Made by a program: the position numbers and the translations under genes | In this document: one piece after another, positions 45,589 through 55,583 of the stretch | How positions within the stretch are numbered: the stretch's first letter is position 1 | How the letters are laid out: the number at the start of each line of letters is the position of its first letter | The notes under the pieces: generated by a model | Told to the model about the DNA's origin: nothing | The model's input: the letters and a program-made list of their open reading frames with translations, nothing else | Database searches by the model: none | From: Azorinus chamasolen | Taxonomy: Eukaryota; Mollusca; Bivalvia; Cardiida; Solecurtidae | Assembly (NCBI GenBank): GCA_963576725.1 | Contig: OY755239.1 | Location: 58,001,453-58,065,452, forward strand | Reading direction: 5' to 3' | DNA: 64,000 nucleotides

Positions 45589-45700
45589 TATCCCTTTCGG
45601 CGATGAATTTCTAATTGTCGTCTGCAATCCAATTTTGTTAAATCATTCAGTAAAATAAGGAAAAAAGATAAATAAATGCAAACTTCAAAGGAATTAGATA
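45586..45700 (+). mobile_element. TTAA-D MITE, left fragment
   Basis: CCCTTTCGGCGATGAATTTC, TAATTGTCGTCTGCAATCC, AAATAAGGAAAAAAGATAAA and GCAAACTTCAAAGGAATTAG, stopping before the hairpin. Confidence 0.72.
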
Positions 45701-45736
45701 TTACTTATTTATCATCTAATTCTGGCCATTTGCATA

Positions 45737-45905
45737 TACAGTACAATTCAATCACACCGGAATTTCAATAAGAATAATTTAGGTCTTTTGAGACAGGTTA
45801 CAGTTTAATGCAGAGTGAAAGTCATGCAGAAAGCTCCTTTTTGGAGTTTTCATCGTGACTTTTACACTGTATTAAACTACCATCTGTCTTAAAGCGACCG
45901 GAGCT
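45737..45905. mobile_element. TA-6-like MITE, decayed
   Basis: TACAGTACAATTCAATC start; AGGTTACAGTTTAATGCAGA / ACTGTATTAAACTACCAT stem; AAAGCTCCTTTTTGGAGTTT apex; CTTAAAGCGACCGGAG at the right. Confidence 0.65.
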
Positions 45906-45952
45906 ATCAGGTAACGGGTTTAAGAAATCATTCAAATATTTGACTGAATTTC

Positions 45953-46205
45953 CATTATTTTATCATTTTCCTCAATGAATATTCATGTAAGAAATAATGA
46001 AGTCATGAATGCTAAATAGATGAATTTGTTATAATAGCACAAGGCCACAGACAACCCTTTGGCCATGACAAAAAAATTAGAATCGTATCTATGATATATA
46101 ATAATCAACCAGACCAGGCCAGACCCTGATCCTGTAGGATCCATCTGATTGGGGTCTACACTGTTTGCAAAGACGTAGAAGGATGTAATTATGTAGTATA
46201 AAGTT
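45953..46205 (+). mobile_element. TTAA-E MITE, decayed
   Basis: AATGAATATTCATGTAAGAA, AATGAAGTCATGAATGC and TTGTTATAATAGCACAAGG, then GACCCTGATCCTGTAGGATC / GATTGGGGTCTACACTG and TTTGCAAAGACGTAG. TTAA ends lost. Confidence 0.72.
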
Positions 46206-46252
46206 CAATAATACCAAGAGTGTGGCTTATACAACAAATAACGAGCCCTTAA

Positions 46253-46365
46253 CTCTTTCGGCTCCAAATGTCTCTGAAATTTCCCTTGTTAAAACGTTTC
46301 GGTAAAGTGACGGATTGACTTAAAGGAATGTAATATTCAACGGCATAAACCGCCCGGGGCATATA
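46253..46365 (+). mobile_element. TTAA-D MITE, left fragment
   Basis: CTTAACTCTTTCGGCTCCAA, TTAAAACGTTTCGGTAAAGT and AAAGGAATGTAATATTCAA match the TTAA-D left flank; there is no stem. Confidence 0.6.
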
Positions 46366-46384
46366 AAATTAGAGGTTGGGACAA

Positions 46385-46494
46385 AAGAAAGCATTTGAGG
46401 AACAATTGACCATGTGTCAAACAGCTTCCATCCTAATAAGACTCCGAGCTACACGGAATATAATCTGGATCCAAGTTGTTGGCTATTGAGATTA
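46385..46494 (+). mobile_element. TTAA-G core and right end
   Basis: GACCATGTGTCAAACAGCTT, CCATCCTAATAAGACTCCGA, ATAATCTGGATCCAAGTTGT, then GAGATTAA, whose TTAA begins the next element. Confidence 0.62.
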
Positions 46495-46740
46495 ACCCTT
46501 TCCGTGTTCTATGTTTATTCCAAATTGCAATACCTACTGAATATGCATGATCAAAATAGTTACAATGGAATATAGAAGGTTGAACATTGTATTCATTTAA
46601 GAAAGTAAAGAAACAGATATATCAAATTCCATTAGCAAACAGAGCGGACCCTGATCAGACGGTTCCTATAGGAGCCGTCTGATCTGGGCCTACTCTGTTT
46701 GCAAATGCGTGAAAACACGTTTATATGAGGGAAAGGTTAA
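46492..46740 (+). mobile_element. TTAA-E MITE, full length (249 bp)
   Basis: TTAACCCTTTCCGTGTTCTA at the left, ATATGAGGGAAAGGTTAA at the right. Stem ACAGAGCGGACCCTGATCAG / CTGATCTGGGCCTACTCTGT; apex GGTTCCTATAGGAGCC; T46652 faces T46685. The left flank differs from other TTAA-E copies (ATGCATGATCAAAATAG). Confidence 0.9.
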
Positions 46741-47156
46741 GGAAGCGGTGAGCAGACTATGGGTTATTGATTGATATACGTTTATGTAATTATTACTAAT
46801 ATCAATAATAAATGCGACACCTGTATCAAATACAAGGCGATACCGTAAAATTATTCATGAACGTGTCATGTGTGTCACATTTTCATATGAACAAACTAAA
46901 TATTTATTCAAAGCGATCGCATTGTAATAGATGTCTTATAATTAATGTATTGCAAATACCAAAACGACAAAATCGATCATAAGGACAAGTTTAATTTGAT
47001 TGTTTTAAATATTTGCAAACCATATATTAAGTTTCTAATTAAGCGATGAACGTGCCATTTGAAACTCCATTTTATTTACACTGGCGATACAAGAAATAAA
47101 AGCACACATTCAATACAGAATCGTTTTTCATCGATACAGAGATCTATAGCATCCAT
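46741..47156. other. No recognisable feature
   Basis: AT-rich, no landmarks. Confidence 0.35.
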
Positions 47157-47362
47157 CAACACTTTCAGTGCGGGATACGGGTCACTAATAGCCTTTGTAA
47201 ACAGTGTAGACCCAGATGAGAGGGCTCCTAGAGGAGCCCTCTCATCAGGGTCTGCACTGTTGTCTTGTTACACCTTTCTTAAGAACAATCCCTAAATATT
47301 CACCATAAGCTTGTTACAATGTTGGAATAGTCCATTTGAAAAGTTAACTTTGTAAGGGTTAA
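47157..47362 (+). mobile_element. TTAA-F MITE, best copy (206 bp)
   Basis: Left TCAACACTTTCAGTGCGGGA, right CTTTGTAAGGGTTAA. Stem ACAGTGTAGACCCAGATGAG / CTCATCAGGGTCTGCACTGT, apex GGCTCCTAGAGGAGCC at 47223-47238; A47214 faces A47247. The tail has GGAATAGTCCATTTGAAAAG. Confidence 0.92.
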
Positions 47363-47423
47363 CCCATTCAGTCTTTAATTATGAAAGTGGACGAGTCCAT
47401 CAGTGCTTAATCATACAGTCCTC

Positions 47424-47676
47424 TTAACTCTCTTGGCGCTAAATTTAAAAGTGTCGTCTGCAATAATAATTTCATATTAAATATAATTCTAAACTAAATA
47501 ATAAAGGTAAACTATATTAGTAAAACATTTGTTTTTAAAAACCTGTATGCTTAGGCTAAAATAATACAGAAAACAGTGAAGTCCCAGGTCAGATGCCGCC
47601 TTGAAAAGGCGGCATCTGACCTGGGACTGCAGTTTTCAATGGTGCCAACATGCGACATTGGCGATGAAAGAGTTAA
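47424..47676 (+). mobile_element. TTAA-D MITE with a perfect stem (253 bp)
   Basis: TTAACTCTCTTGGCGCTAAA at the left, GCGATGAAAGAGTTAA at the right. Stem AGTCCCAGGTCAGATGCCGC / GGCATCTGACCTGGGACT pairs without the mismatch seen in the other TTAA-D copies. Confidence 0.92.
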
Positions 47677-47699
47677 TATGAACGGATGAAACTTGATAG

Positions 47700-47795
47700 A
47701 ATATTTTGAATACCAAATAGTACAGATCCTGATCAATGGCTCCTTTCGGAGCCCTAAGACCTGGGTGTAAACTGTTTGAAACTGACAATGCATGC
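47700..47795. mobile_element. TTAA-group hairpin core, orphan
   Basis: AATAGTACAGATCCTGATCA, GGCTCCTTTCGGAGCC and AAGACCTGGGTGTAAACTGT form a recognisable but damaged stem; termini absent. Confidence 0.6.
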
Positions 47796-47915
47796 ATGAA
47801 AAGGGATAATATCAATATGTGATTCACCTGCGTGGCAAATTACCATATTTGTAGCTCTTATCAGGTTCTCGAAATGAAATAATCAGATCTGCGAACAGCT
47901 GCAACCACACACTGT

Positions 47916-48122
47916 TTAACCCTCATCTCGCTAGTCGTCACTTGACTCGCACTTGCAAACAGCTTGGAGTCGGATGAGACGCCAGATAACTCTGACTCTC
48001 TATCAGGGCCCAAGCTATTTGACACTCGATCAATGATTTCTCAAACGCTTGGTTGCGGATCGGATGTGCTCAACTTTGCACCAGATCCATAATCCTGCGG
48101 ACATTTGCGAGGAAAGGCTTAA
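47916..48122 (-). mobile_element. TTAA-G MITE (207 bp)
   Basis: TTAACCCTCATCTCGCTAGT at the left, GCGAGGAAAGGCTTAA at the right. Core AAACAGCTTGGAGTCGGATG and AGGGCCCAAGCTATTTGACA; then GATCGGATGTGCTCAACTTT. Confidence 0.85.
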
Positions 48123-48239
48123 TATTAGCAATGTAAATTGTAGTCTAATGTGAGGCGCTGATTTGTTTTCCTCCAATACACACTACGAATAACCCGGAAC
48201 ATGCCATTCTTGCCATTCTTTTTCATTAGTATGGCATCT

Positions 48240-48316
48240 ATTGAACTCTTTACTCCATAAATACGCCTTTCTATGACTTTGCAAATAGAGTAGACCCAGA
48301 CCAGACGGCTCCTATT
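48240..48316 (-). mobile_element. TTAA-E MITE, truncated at the apex
   Basis: TGAACTCTTTACTCCATAAA, CGCCTTTCTATGACTTTGCA, GAGTAGACCCAGACCAGACG and GGCTCCTATT, where similarity stops abruptly at the hairpin centre. Confidence 0.75.
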
Positions 48317-48484
48317 ACAGGATGATCGGTTGATGATCGTTTGGAATGTGATCGTTCGATTGAGTCAAATTAATAAACATTAAATTATCACATCTTGGCC
48401 GAATAAGGCGAACTCATATTTTGTATGTTTTTGGACTCGTTGCCGGTTCAGCTAGTAACCCTTATTAAGTAACACAAAGTGTTG

Positions 48485-48660
48485 TCACTGACCGTACCAA
48501 GGCGTTTCTTCCATCCCCCAATGTTTGTTTATTAGGCGTATGTGCGTCTCCTTTTGTCTATTGATAGGTACATGTATGTACATTTAATGCCACAATGCTG
48601 ATCGGACGACTGTGTGTTTTGTATGTGGTGTTTCCTGCATGACTCATACATTTACTCATA
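48485..48660 (+). mobile_element. SINE-P copy, 5' part decayed
   Basis: CACTGACCGTACCAAGGCGT, CCCCCAATGTTTGTTT, TATGTGCGTCTCCTTTTGTC and TGTGGTGTTTCCTGCATGAC. The tail differs from 11753-12020 but matches 61350-61600, suggesting two subfamilies. Confidence 0.65.
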
Positions 48661-48988
48661 TGTTTCGATAGCTGTGCAAACGTTATGTTTTCTCACACAT
48701 GGCCGATCACGCTACATGCAGTTGGTTTAGATTGGTTATATATAGAGAGGCACATTAGTTTGTATTGTTAATTTAAAAATGTCTTGTCTGTGTATGCATA
48801 ATACCATTATGATGGGAAGAAAGACAACTGAATTAAAAGGCGAAAGTAAAATATACTACGTAAAAACAACACATACCCAACGATATTCGTTGAAATGTCG
48901 GTAACAGATCGCTTTACAACGACCATGTTCGTTCTAACAGAATGTGTCGTTGTATTGAAAACAAATCGTTGTTATGAACATTAAGTTA

Positions 48989-49197
48989 TACAATAACACC
49001 CATCTAAACCGGACGTTTAAATTAGCATCAAAACCGGTCTGTTAGATAGGTTGCAGCTTAATGCAGGGCTAAAGTCATGCATACAGCTCCTAAAGGATCT
49101 GTCTGTGTGATTGTCTTCCTGTATGAAGCAGTCATCTGCTAGAGAGATCAAAATGTTTCTTTACACAAAAATCAGTTTAGAGGGGGTTCTCTGCATA
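48989..49197. mobile_element. TA-5 MITE, full span (209 bp), decayed
   Basis: TACAATAACACCCATCTAAA at the left, CAGTTTAGAGGGGGTTCTCT then GCATA at the right. Core GGTTGCAGCTTAATGCAGGG, AGCTCCTAAAGGATCTGTCT and AGCAGTCATCTG. Confidence 0.72.
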
Positions 49198-49659
49198 AGT
49201 TTCCAAACTTCGTGTCAGTATAATGAATATTCCGTTATATCGAATATCGTTATAACGAATCCTAACCGTAGTTCGGCCTAACCGATATTAAAATGTCAAG
49301 CTGTGTTATTGCCCGCATTCGTGCATTAGATCGGCCGTTGGAAATTTAACCCAGATCAAACCGTGTGATTCTCTTTAGTTCGTGCTTTTTATCAGCCATT
49401 GCTCGCGTAACAAGATTACCAGGTTTTGAATGGCAAGTTTAAACATTTATGTGTAAATGTCTATGCAAATGTCGGAATAAGCATTAATCATTCTATCGTA
49501 TAGATGATGATACTCTCCCTTTTACTGCCATTTTGACAAGTTGCTCTTAACATTTGGAATCTGATCTTTAGTGCATATTTAAAAGTATATACCACTGACC
49601 GAACATTTTCTTTGCCCTGAAATGACTTCAGGGATTCATTCAAAAGGAATAGTGATGTT
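49198..49659. other. No recognisable feature
   Basis: Nothing recognised; TATAACGAATCC text near 49250 may be a weak repeat scrap. Confidence 0.35.
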
Positions 49660-50465
49660 ATAGTGATAATGTCACATAGTCTATCAAAGTATGTATGTCA
49701 CAGTACGCCTGTCACAATGAGTAATCGATCAAAGTGAGCCTGCCATGGGAAGTCTGTCAGTGAGTTGGTCACGTAGAGTCTACACAGACAACGATCATGT
49801 GAAAGTTAGTATATCAAAGACAGTACGTATGTATGCTACACAGGGTGCCACCTGTAAGTCTGTCAGAGTTTATTTCAAAGTGAGTCTACAAGTGTAGTGA
49901 GTGCCACAGTGAATAGTTCATGGTGAGTCTGTTACAGCGAGTCTGCCATATACAGAGAGTCTGTCGACAGGGGAATTTGCCACTGCGACTCTGTCACAGA
50001 CACTAGGTGTTTCACAAATATTCTATCACAGTGTGTCTGTCATAGACAGATAGTCAGCCACAGTAACTCTGTCGCAGACAATTGGTATGTCACAAAGATT
50101 CTATCACAGTGTGTCTGTCATAGACAGAGAGTCTGCCACAGGACTCTGTCACAGACAGTATGTATGTCAAAAAAGGTGTATCACATTCAATTTGGTCTCA
50201 ATGAACATTTCATAATCAGTCGGTCGCAGAGGGAGCAGCTGGTACATTGCATTTGTTACAGTGAGCCAGTTATAATAGTCACAGTGTGTATGTTATAGAA
50301 AGGGAGACTGTCACAGAGAATCTGTCTGAGACAATAAGATGCCATTGAATCTATCACTGACACTGAATTTGTTACAGGGAATCTGCCAAAGATACAAATA
50401 CTGCCACAAACTTCCATTTTCTATCACAGTGTGTATGTCATAGAACCTGACAGTGAGCTTGTCGC
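49660..50465 (+). repeat. Degenerate GTCTGTCACAG minisatellite
   Basis: Variants of AGTCTGTCACAGACA, CTATCACAGTGTGTCTGTCA and TAGACAGAGAGTCTGCCACA. A higher-order repeat is visible: TCTATCACAGTGTGTCTGTC occurs near 50027 and near 50100. Confidence 0.82.
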
Positions 50466-50505
50466 TTGTCATTTGTAAATATGGTCGATCCAGATCAGGG
50501 GACTC
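50466..50505. mobile_element. TTAA-group core scrap
   Basis: TTGTAAATATGGTCGATCCA, then GATCAGGGGACTCC, is one arm of a GACCC-type hairpin. Confidence 0.45.
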
Positions 50506-50659
50506 CTTCTGACTGGATACTATAGTGGGTATTCAGCTCTGATACTTCATGGTTGAAGAGCTAGTGTTAATAACCAACTGTAGAAATATGATTTAGCAGC
50601 TTACACTATACATAATCACGTTAATTAACCATAATATGGACTCTGGTATGGATTTTGTA

Positions 50660-50832
50660 TTAACCCTTTCCTCCATAAATACAAATTGAAATAGTAAATA
50701 CAAATAGTAAATGCAAATTTCGACGGAAATAGAGTTTGCGACAAAAAGTGAAGTCCCTGATCAGACGCCGCCTTGAAAAGGCGGCGTCTGATCTGGGACT
50801 GCATTGTTGGACATTGGCGGTGAAAGGGTTAA
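50660..50832 (+). mobile_element. TTAA-D MITE, left flank shortened (173 bp)
   Basis: TTAACCCTTTCCTCCATAAA at the left, GGCGGTGAAAGGGTTAA at the right. Stem AAGTCCCTGATCAGACGCCG / GGCGTCTGATCTGGGACT, tip GCCTTGAAAAGGC; T50758 faces T50794. The left end resembles TTAA-E, the rest TTAA-D. Confidence 0.92.
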
Positions 50833-51059
50833 TCCCTACGACGCTGCAGTCAAAGGTTTACATTATAAATTTTACGTAAAGTCTCATAAGCCTAGTTTAT
50901 TGAACTCAATGTTTAAGCGTAATTAAACTTAATGGCTGCTTATATTCGAATACATACATACAATAAAGGAATAAAATAAGGTTGACAGAAAATGAACAGT
51001 TGGTGAACTTGGCACAAGGATTTTTTACTTTGCAATTAACATATTTTGGAATTCAAATT

Positions 51060-51152
51060 CGATTAAAACCTAATCATCATGCCAATCAAATGAAATCTTG
51101 ATGAGGCGCCTAATTTCCCAGCGTCTCAACCAAGTTCAAACTGAGCACAATT
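51060..51152. mobile_element. TTAA-C/G-like core remnant
   Basis: AATCTTGATGAGGCGCC / GGCGTCTC-like arms (CCCAGCGTCTCAACCAAGTT) form a partial stem directly before the TTAA-F copy. Confidence 0.45.
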
Positions 51153-51156
51153 GTAA

Positions 51157-51328
51157 TTAACCCTTTCAGTGCGAGAACACACAATTTTCATTTGCAAACA
51201 GCGCAGACCCAGGTGAGTGGGTTCCAAGAGGAACCCTCTCACCAGGGTCTACACTGTTTGTTACACGTTAAGCTTGGCCTGTTTGAATAATGGAAAAGTT
51301 CATTTGAAAAGACTTTTGAAAGGGGAAA
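51157..51328 (+). mobile_element. TTAA-F MITE, right end lost
   Basis: TTAACCCTTTCAGTGCGAGA at the left. Stem AGCGCAGACCCAGGTGAGTG / CTCTCACCAGGGTCTACACT around GTTCCAAGAGGAAC; A51211 faces A51244. The tail has GGAAAAGTTCATTTGAAAAG but no closing TTAA. Confidence 0.85.
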
Positions 51329-51835
51329 AATTCGCTTGGTACATAATACATTTGCGTTACGCCCGCGAAGCACACACATTACAATATATACTAAACATGT
51401 AAAATGAATTAATATATTGCAAGAGAGTTAAGAACACCCCGTGTTCTGTATGATGAACCGTTCTGCTCATCCCACTGGGCAAATCGTAGTTAAATAACCC
51501 TCCCTTATGAATAGAATGGCATGTTAATTAACTTAAACGATGCTGAACGAGACTGGCATTTAAAGTACAAAGGTAAAGAGAGCCATCTGTTATCGCGTAT
51601 AACGCTACAATCCCCAACAAACATCACTTTTCTGGCCCGAATTTAGGTGTTTATTTGAACACATTAAATAGTACCTACATATGTGAAGTTAATTTTGTAT
51701 ATTGAAATATCAAATCCGTATCTGTTCGGTTTCAGCATTGCCAAATGATGTTGCCAATAGCATAAAGAATATTTTTTTCACTGACGAAGTCGCCCGATAG
51801 CGACTCACGAGGCTTGCTGCAATGGACCAATATGT
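51329..51835. other. No recognisable feature
   Basis: Nothing recognised. Confidence 0.35.
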
Positions 51836-51912
51836 GGTCAAACAGATGGGATCAATATGCGATGCCCTGTAAATCGGTGTCTCGTCAGGGTCCAAACTGT
51901 TTGAGACGCCAT
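51836..51912. mobile_element. TTAA-C/G hairpin core, orphan
   Basis: GGTCAAACAGATGGGATCAA, GCGATGCCCTGTAAATCGG and CTCGTCAGGGTCCAAACTGT form a weak stem lacking any termini. Confidence 0.55.
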
Positions 51913-52245
51913 GTATGTTTCAGGGACGGAACTAAAAGCTGGCGGCATTATTTGCAGACAAAAATAGTTGGCTGTAAACGAGATATACAACGGAAACTAG
52001 TCCCGGAAACGATTCCCTAGCTGCACATTTGCAGCTGTCGATGGAATAAAAATGTTATAGGTTTATTGTTACAACTAAACCCACACTTGGCGTATAACGT
52101 ACGTTGATACCATCGCTAATGCAGTTATAAGGCCGTAATCTCACACAAACACCTACTTATTTTTCATTTTACAATCTCCCCATGGATAAGACAATGCAGT
52201 TTAGGACACATATCCAGTGCTTAGCATAACCCTATTGTAGCGAAG
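51913..52245. other. No recognisable feature
   Basis: Nothing recognised. Confidence 0.35.
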
Positions 52246-52651
52246 TACGATAGAACCTGTCTTAAGCGACCATCAACACGAGGTTTAATTACGAGTATGT
52301 AAGGCAAGTGGTAGCTTAATGCAGGTCAAAAGTAATGCAGAGAGCTCCTATAATGATCTGTGTTAAGCAATCACATGCTTTAAAAGATTTCTGTGCCCAA
52401 TGCCTAATACAGTAAAACCTCTCTATAGCGGCCACTAAAGTGTGTTAAGTAGTTGGTATTTAGGGCAGGTGGCTGCTTAAAGCAAGGTGAAAGTAAAGCA
52501 GAACGCTCCTATAGGAGCGTTTTGTTTTACTTTCACCTTGCTTTAAGCAGCCACCTGCCTTTAACACAAAATACTTGATGTAATTTAGTGGCCGGTATAG
52601 AGAGGTTATACTGTATATGGTCGCTTAGGACAGGTTCTACGGGTGTCATTT
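52246..52651. mobile_element. TA-6 MITE split by a TA-1 insertion
   Basis: Left end TACGATAGAACCTGTCTTAA, stem GGTAGCTTAATGCAGGTCAA, AGAGCTCCTATAATGATCTG and TTAAGCAATCACATGC, then a TA-1 copy at 52408, then TGGTCGCTTAGGACAGGTTC closing the TA-6 element. Confidence 0.85.
52408..52615. mobile_element. TA-1 MITE, full length (208 bp)
   Basis: TACAGTAAAACCTCTCTATA at the left, GAGAGGTTATACTGTA at the right. Stem GGTGGCTGCTTAAAGCAAGG / CCTTGCTTTAAGCAGCCACC, apex CGCTCCTATAGGAGCG. Same orientation as 10797. Confidence 0.95.
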
Positions 52652-52699
52652 TCTTCAATTCTGTAAACAATGTTTTCTTCAATCTATTTCCCAGTTGAC

Positions 52700-52800
52700 G
52701 AGAGTGTCAAACAATTTGGATGCCGATGAGACACCGAGTAACTCAGCTCAGCGTTTTGTCGGCATACAAATTGACTGACACCAAATTGTTTGGCACCCTG
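52700..52800. mobile_element. TTAA-C/G hairpin core, rearranged
   Basis: GTGTCAAACAATTTGGATGC, CGATGAGACACCGAGTAACT, then CCAAATTGTTTGGCACCCTG. The right arm is interrupted by GTCGGCATACAAATTGACTG. Confidence 0.55.
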
Positions 52801-52852
52801 GTCAGAGCCGGTTGAAAATGTTATCACTATTTTGCCCCATATATTGTAGTTT

Positions 52853-53075
52853 TACAGTAAACTCCTGGTGTACCTTCGTATTGATCAAACAAACGAACCA
52901 TTATATACAAGGGTGTCTTTATAAGAAGGTGGTAGCTTAATGCAGGACATACGTAATGCATAAAGCTCCTAGAGGAGCTTTCTGCATTACTTTGACCTGC
53001 ATTAAGATACCACTTGCATCTAGCACCCAGACCTATACCTCTTTTAGGTGGTCGCACTAGCGGGGTTTTACTATA
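52853..53075. mobile_element. TA-3 MITE
   Basis: TACAGTAAACTCCTGGTGTA at the left (diverged); GGTCGCACTAGCGGGGTTTT, then ACTATA, at the right. Stem GGTGGTAGCTTAATGCAGGA / GACCTGCATTAAGATACCAC, apex AGCTCCTAGAGGAGCT. Confidence 0.85.
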
Positions 53076-53423
53076 TTAATATTGAAATACGGATTGCCTG
53101 TATAAGTTACAGTCATGTTGTCAACCCGAGCAATCTTATGCGACATTCTATTTCGATATATTGACAATATGACACACTCACTTACATGCAAGGTGTATGT
53201 AATTATATTTCGGAACAAGCAGGAGACGGTTAGATATACATGTAAGTGCATTGGCGATCGTGGCCTAGGATTGTATACTTACGTACATGTAACACCGCCC
53301 TTCCTTCAAAAGACATCATATACTGCAATGTAAAGAAAAGATTACGCAGGTGTGTAATATGTCTGGTCGTAGAATATTGCTGAGTCGTATACGTAATTAC
53401 ACGATACTTTGTGTGCATATATA
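53076..53423. other. No recognisable feature
   Basis: Three overlapping short frames on both strands (53057-53418), none recognisable. Confidence 0.4.
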
Positions 53424-53737
53424 TAACCCTGTCAACGCTGAATTGTCAAATGGAATATTCCAAATTTCAAACAGGCGAATATTCAGGACTTTTATTAAAA
53501 GAAAAGTGTAACATCACAAATAGTGCAGTCCCAGATCAGACGGCGCCTTTTCAAAATGGCATCCGATCAGGAACTTCACTTTTTATCTCAATCTCCATTT
53601 CTATACATGTACATCTATATCTGTGCTTTATTCCTTTGAAATTTGTATTTATTTATCTCATTTCCTTATTTTACTGAATGATTTAACAAACTTGGATTGC
53701 AGACGACAATTAGAAATTTGGCGCCAAAAGGGTAAAT
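53424..53737 (-). mobile_element. TTAA-D MITE, enlarged
   Basis: ATAACCCTGTCAACGCTGAA at the left; AATTAGAAATTTGGCGCCAA then AAGGGTAAA at the right. Core GTGCAGTCCCAGATCAGACG / CATCCGATCAGGAACTTCAC with tip GCCTTTTCAAAATGGC. A run of CTATATCTGTG-type text is the family flank. Confidence 0.8.
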
Positions 53738-54263
53738 TCGACGATATTCCATTAGATTTATCACTGCTGAAAAAGAAAGCAGTTGATCACTAATAACTGA
53801 GCCCTAATAATCGTAAACTATTTGAAAGATCTACATTTGTTTTATTTCCATTCTGTTTATGAAGTTGGAAAATAGCGTTTGTGGCGAGAGAGTAAATCGG
53901 CAGCTTTGATAAGTTTGAGTCATATCGTGCGAGCAGAACTGACAAGTACTAGATATTAGCAGCATTCGAGACAACGAGTATCAATTTGCAGCCATTGGGT
54001 TTTACACATTGTGCACGAGTGCCTTGAATTTAGAATTATTCACTCGAACATACACATCGATATGCTTGAATTGAATCGGGAGCACTCGATGGCGTCAATA
54101 TTGTATACAGGCTCATGCTTTATCTATCTACATTTTGCACGCCATAAATGCCCAATACAATGCGAGTTATACAAAATAAATAGCTGTCTATATTTGCTTT
54201 TATTTCGTGACATTCAGTTATATGTATAATGGTTTATTTATAGGTATTTAATAAATTGTTACC
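53738..54263. other. No recognisable feature
   Basis: A 72-codon plus frame at 54011-54229 has no recognisable domain. Confidence 0.35.
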
Positions 54264-54476
54264 TTAACCCTTTCCCTCATAAGCTATTTTTAGATACAAG
54301 CTCTTTGAATAAATCTACCGAAAAGGGGCATTTACTAGAGAAAAGGAAATATTTTGAAATGTGTATTGAAACCATTGTGATAAATAGAGCAGTTGCTCCT
54401 TATGAGCAAGAGGGTAAATCACAATGGTTTCAAAAAAAGCGACTTTTACAGAGGCGTCAAAAGGCGAATGGGTTAA
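54264..54476 (+). mobile_element. TTAA-A MITE (213 bp)
   Basis: TTAACCCTTTCCCTCATAAG at the left, AAAAGGCGAATGGGTTAA at the right. The left arm GAAACCATTGTGATAAATAG is intact; the right arm AGCAAGAGGGTAAATCACAA is rearranged. Confidence 0.88.
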
Positions 54477-55337
54477 TTGGGTACCTGAGTCAAATTCGGA
54501 TTTCTACTATGGTCAATTTCTTCTAAAGGAGGGACAACTTGTAACACGAGATGTCTTATATATCTAATAGGTTACTGTCACGAAGTATTTGTCACGTGTC
54601 AATATCTTACCTAATTGATCGTACCACATTGCGTGGCATAATCTGAATGTACGGATATGTAAATTTGTCGCATACATGTACTTAGCTATGAGAGTTTAAA
54701 CATGTTTCAATAAAAGTTAGATATATTCTATAACTCATTTGTCGTTGTCGAGAACGGATAATCGGCGATAAATATTCAGCAGTACTCACCTGCCGTTTTT
54801 GGTTTTGAAACGTAGATCGCATTGACCTTTTGAAATTTACACGCGTAGTCAGTAGCGAAATAACTTGCTCATTTATGTAAAGTACGAACAATTTCCGACC
54901 GTGTGATCCCATCATGTAATAACGTAAAACGCGTAAATATTTAGTATTGTTGACAGCGACTTCGTTTGAATTCATTGAAACTGTCTATTGAAGATACATT
55001 TAATGGAAATGTAAACAACTATCAGTAATCGTTGTAATAATTTGGAATTTAGTTTTCTAAAGGTCCGCTAAACGTACTTTGCATTTACGATGTCTGCAAA
55101 AGGAATGACAAGTACCAGCATCATGTTATTCGTAGTAAAGCATCGAAAGGGTGTGCTATAGATACAATCTTACATCCGTTTGTACTGTTTTAATTTGTTT
55201 TTTCAAGCGCGTAACAAAACAATTCACGTTTTTATCGTTTTTATCATTTGTCAATTAGATACTACTTATGAGTATTCCGTGAACACTCCTGTAACATATG
55301 ACCCTCTATATATCACTTTATACATGCATTTGTTTGG
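54477..55337. other. No recognisable feature
   Basis: The 97-codon minus frame at 54682-54975 has no recognisable motif; no exon neighbours seen. Confidence 0.4.
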
Positions 55338-55463
55338 TACAGTAGAATCCCTCTAGGAGCTTTCTTGATGACTTTCATCCTGCATTAAGGAGGCACCTGT
55401 CTGAAAGTATCTAAATTCTTCTCTTCTAGAATTCCGTTTCAGGAGGGGAGGGAGTTTACTGTA
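55338..55463. mobile_element. TA-5 MITE, deletion form (126 bp)
   Basis: TACAGTAGAATCCCTCTAGG joins directly into GAGCTTTCTTGATGACTTTC, so the left arm is gone. Right text TATCTAAATTCTTCTC and AGAATTCCG equals the copy at 124-284. Ends TTTACTGTA. Confidence 0.82.
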
Positions 55464-55583
55464 TGTGTTTACCATACAGACAAACAAAAAATATATTAAC
55501 TGTCGAAAAGAACACGTAATATACACACGCGAAAATTGAACAAATAAATACGACCCCAAACAGCTCACAAAGGTCGAGATATA

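Noticed and set aside
49660..50465. CRISPR-like or recombination-site array
   Set aside because: A degenerate tandem repeat without spacers.
54682..54975. 97-codon minus-strand frame with basic residues
   Set aside because: Does not match any family I recognise, and no splice context is evident.
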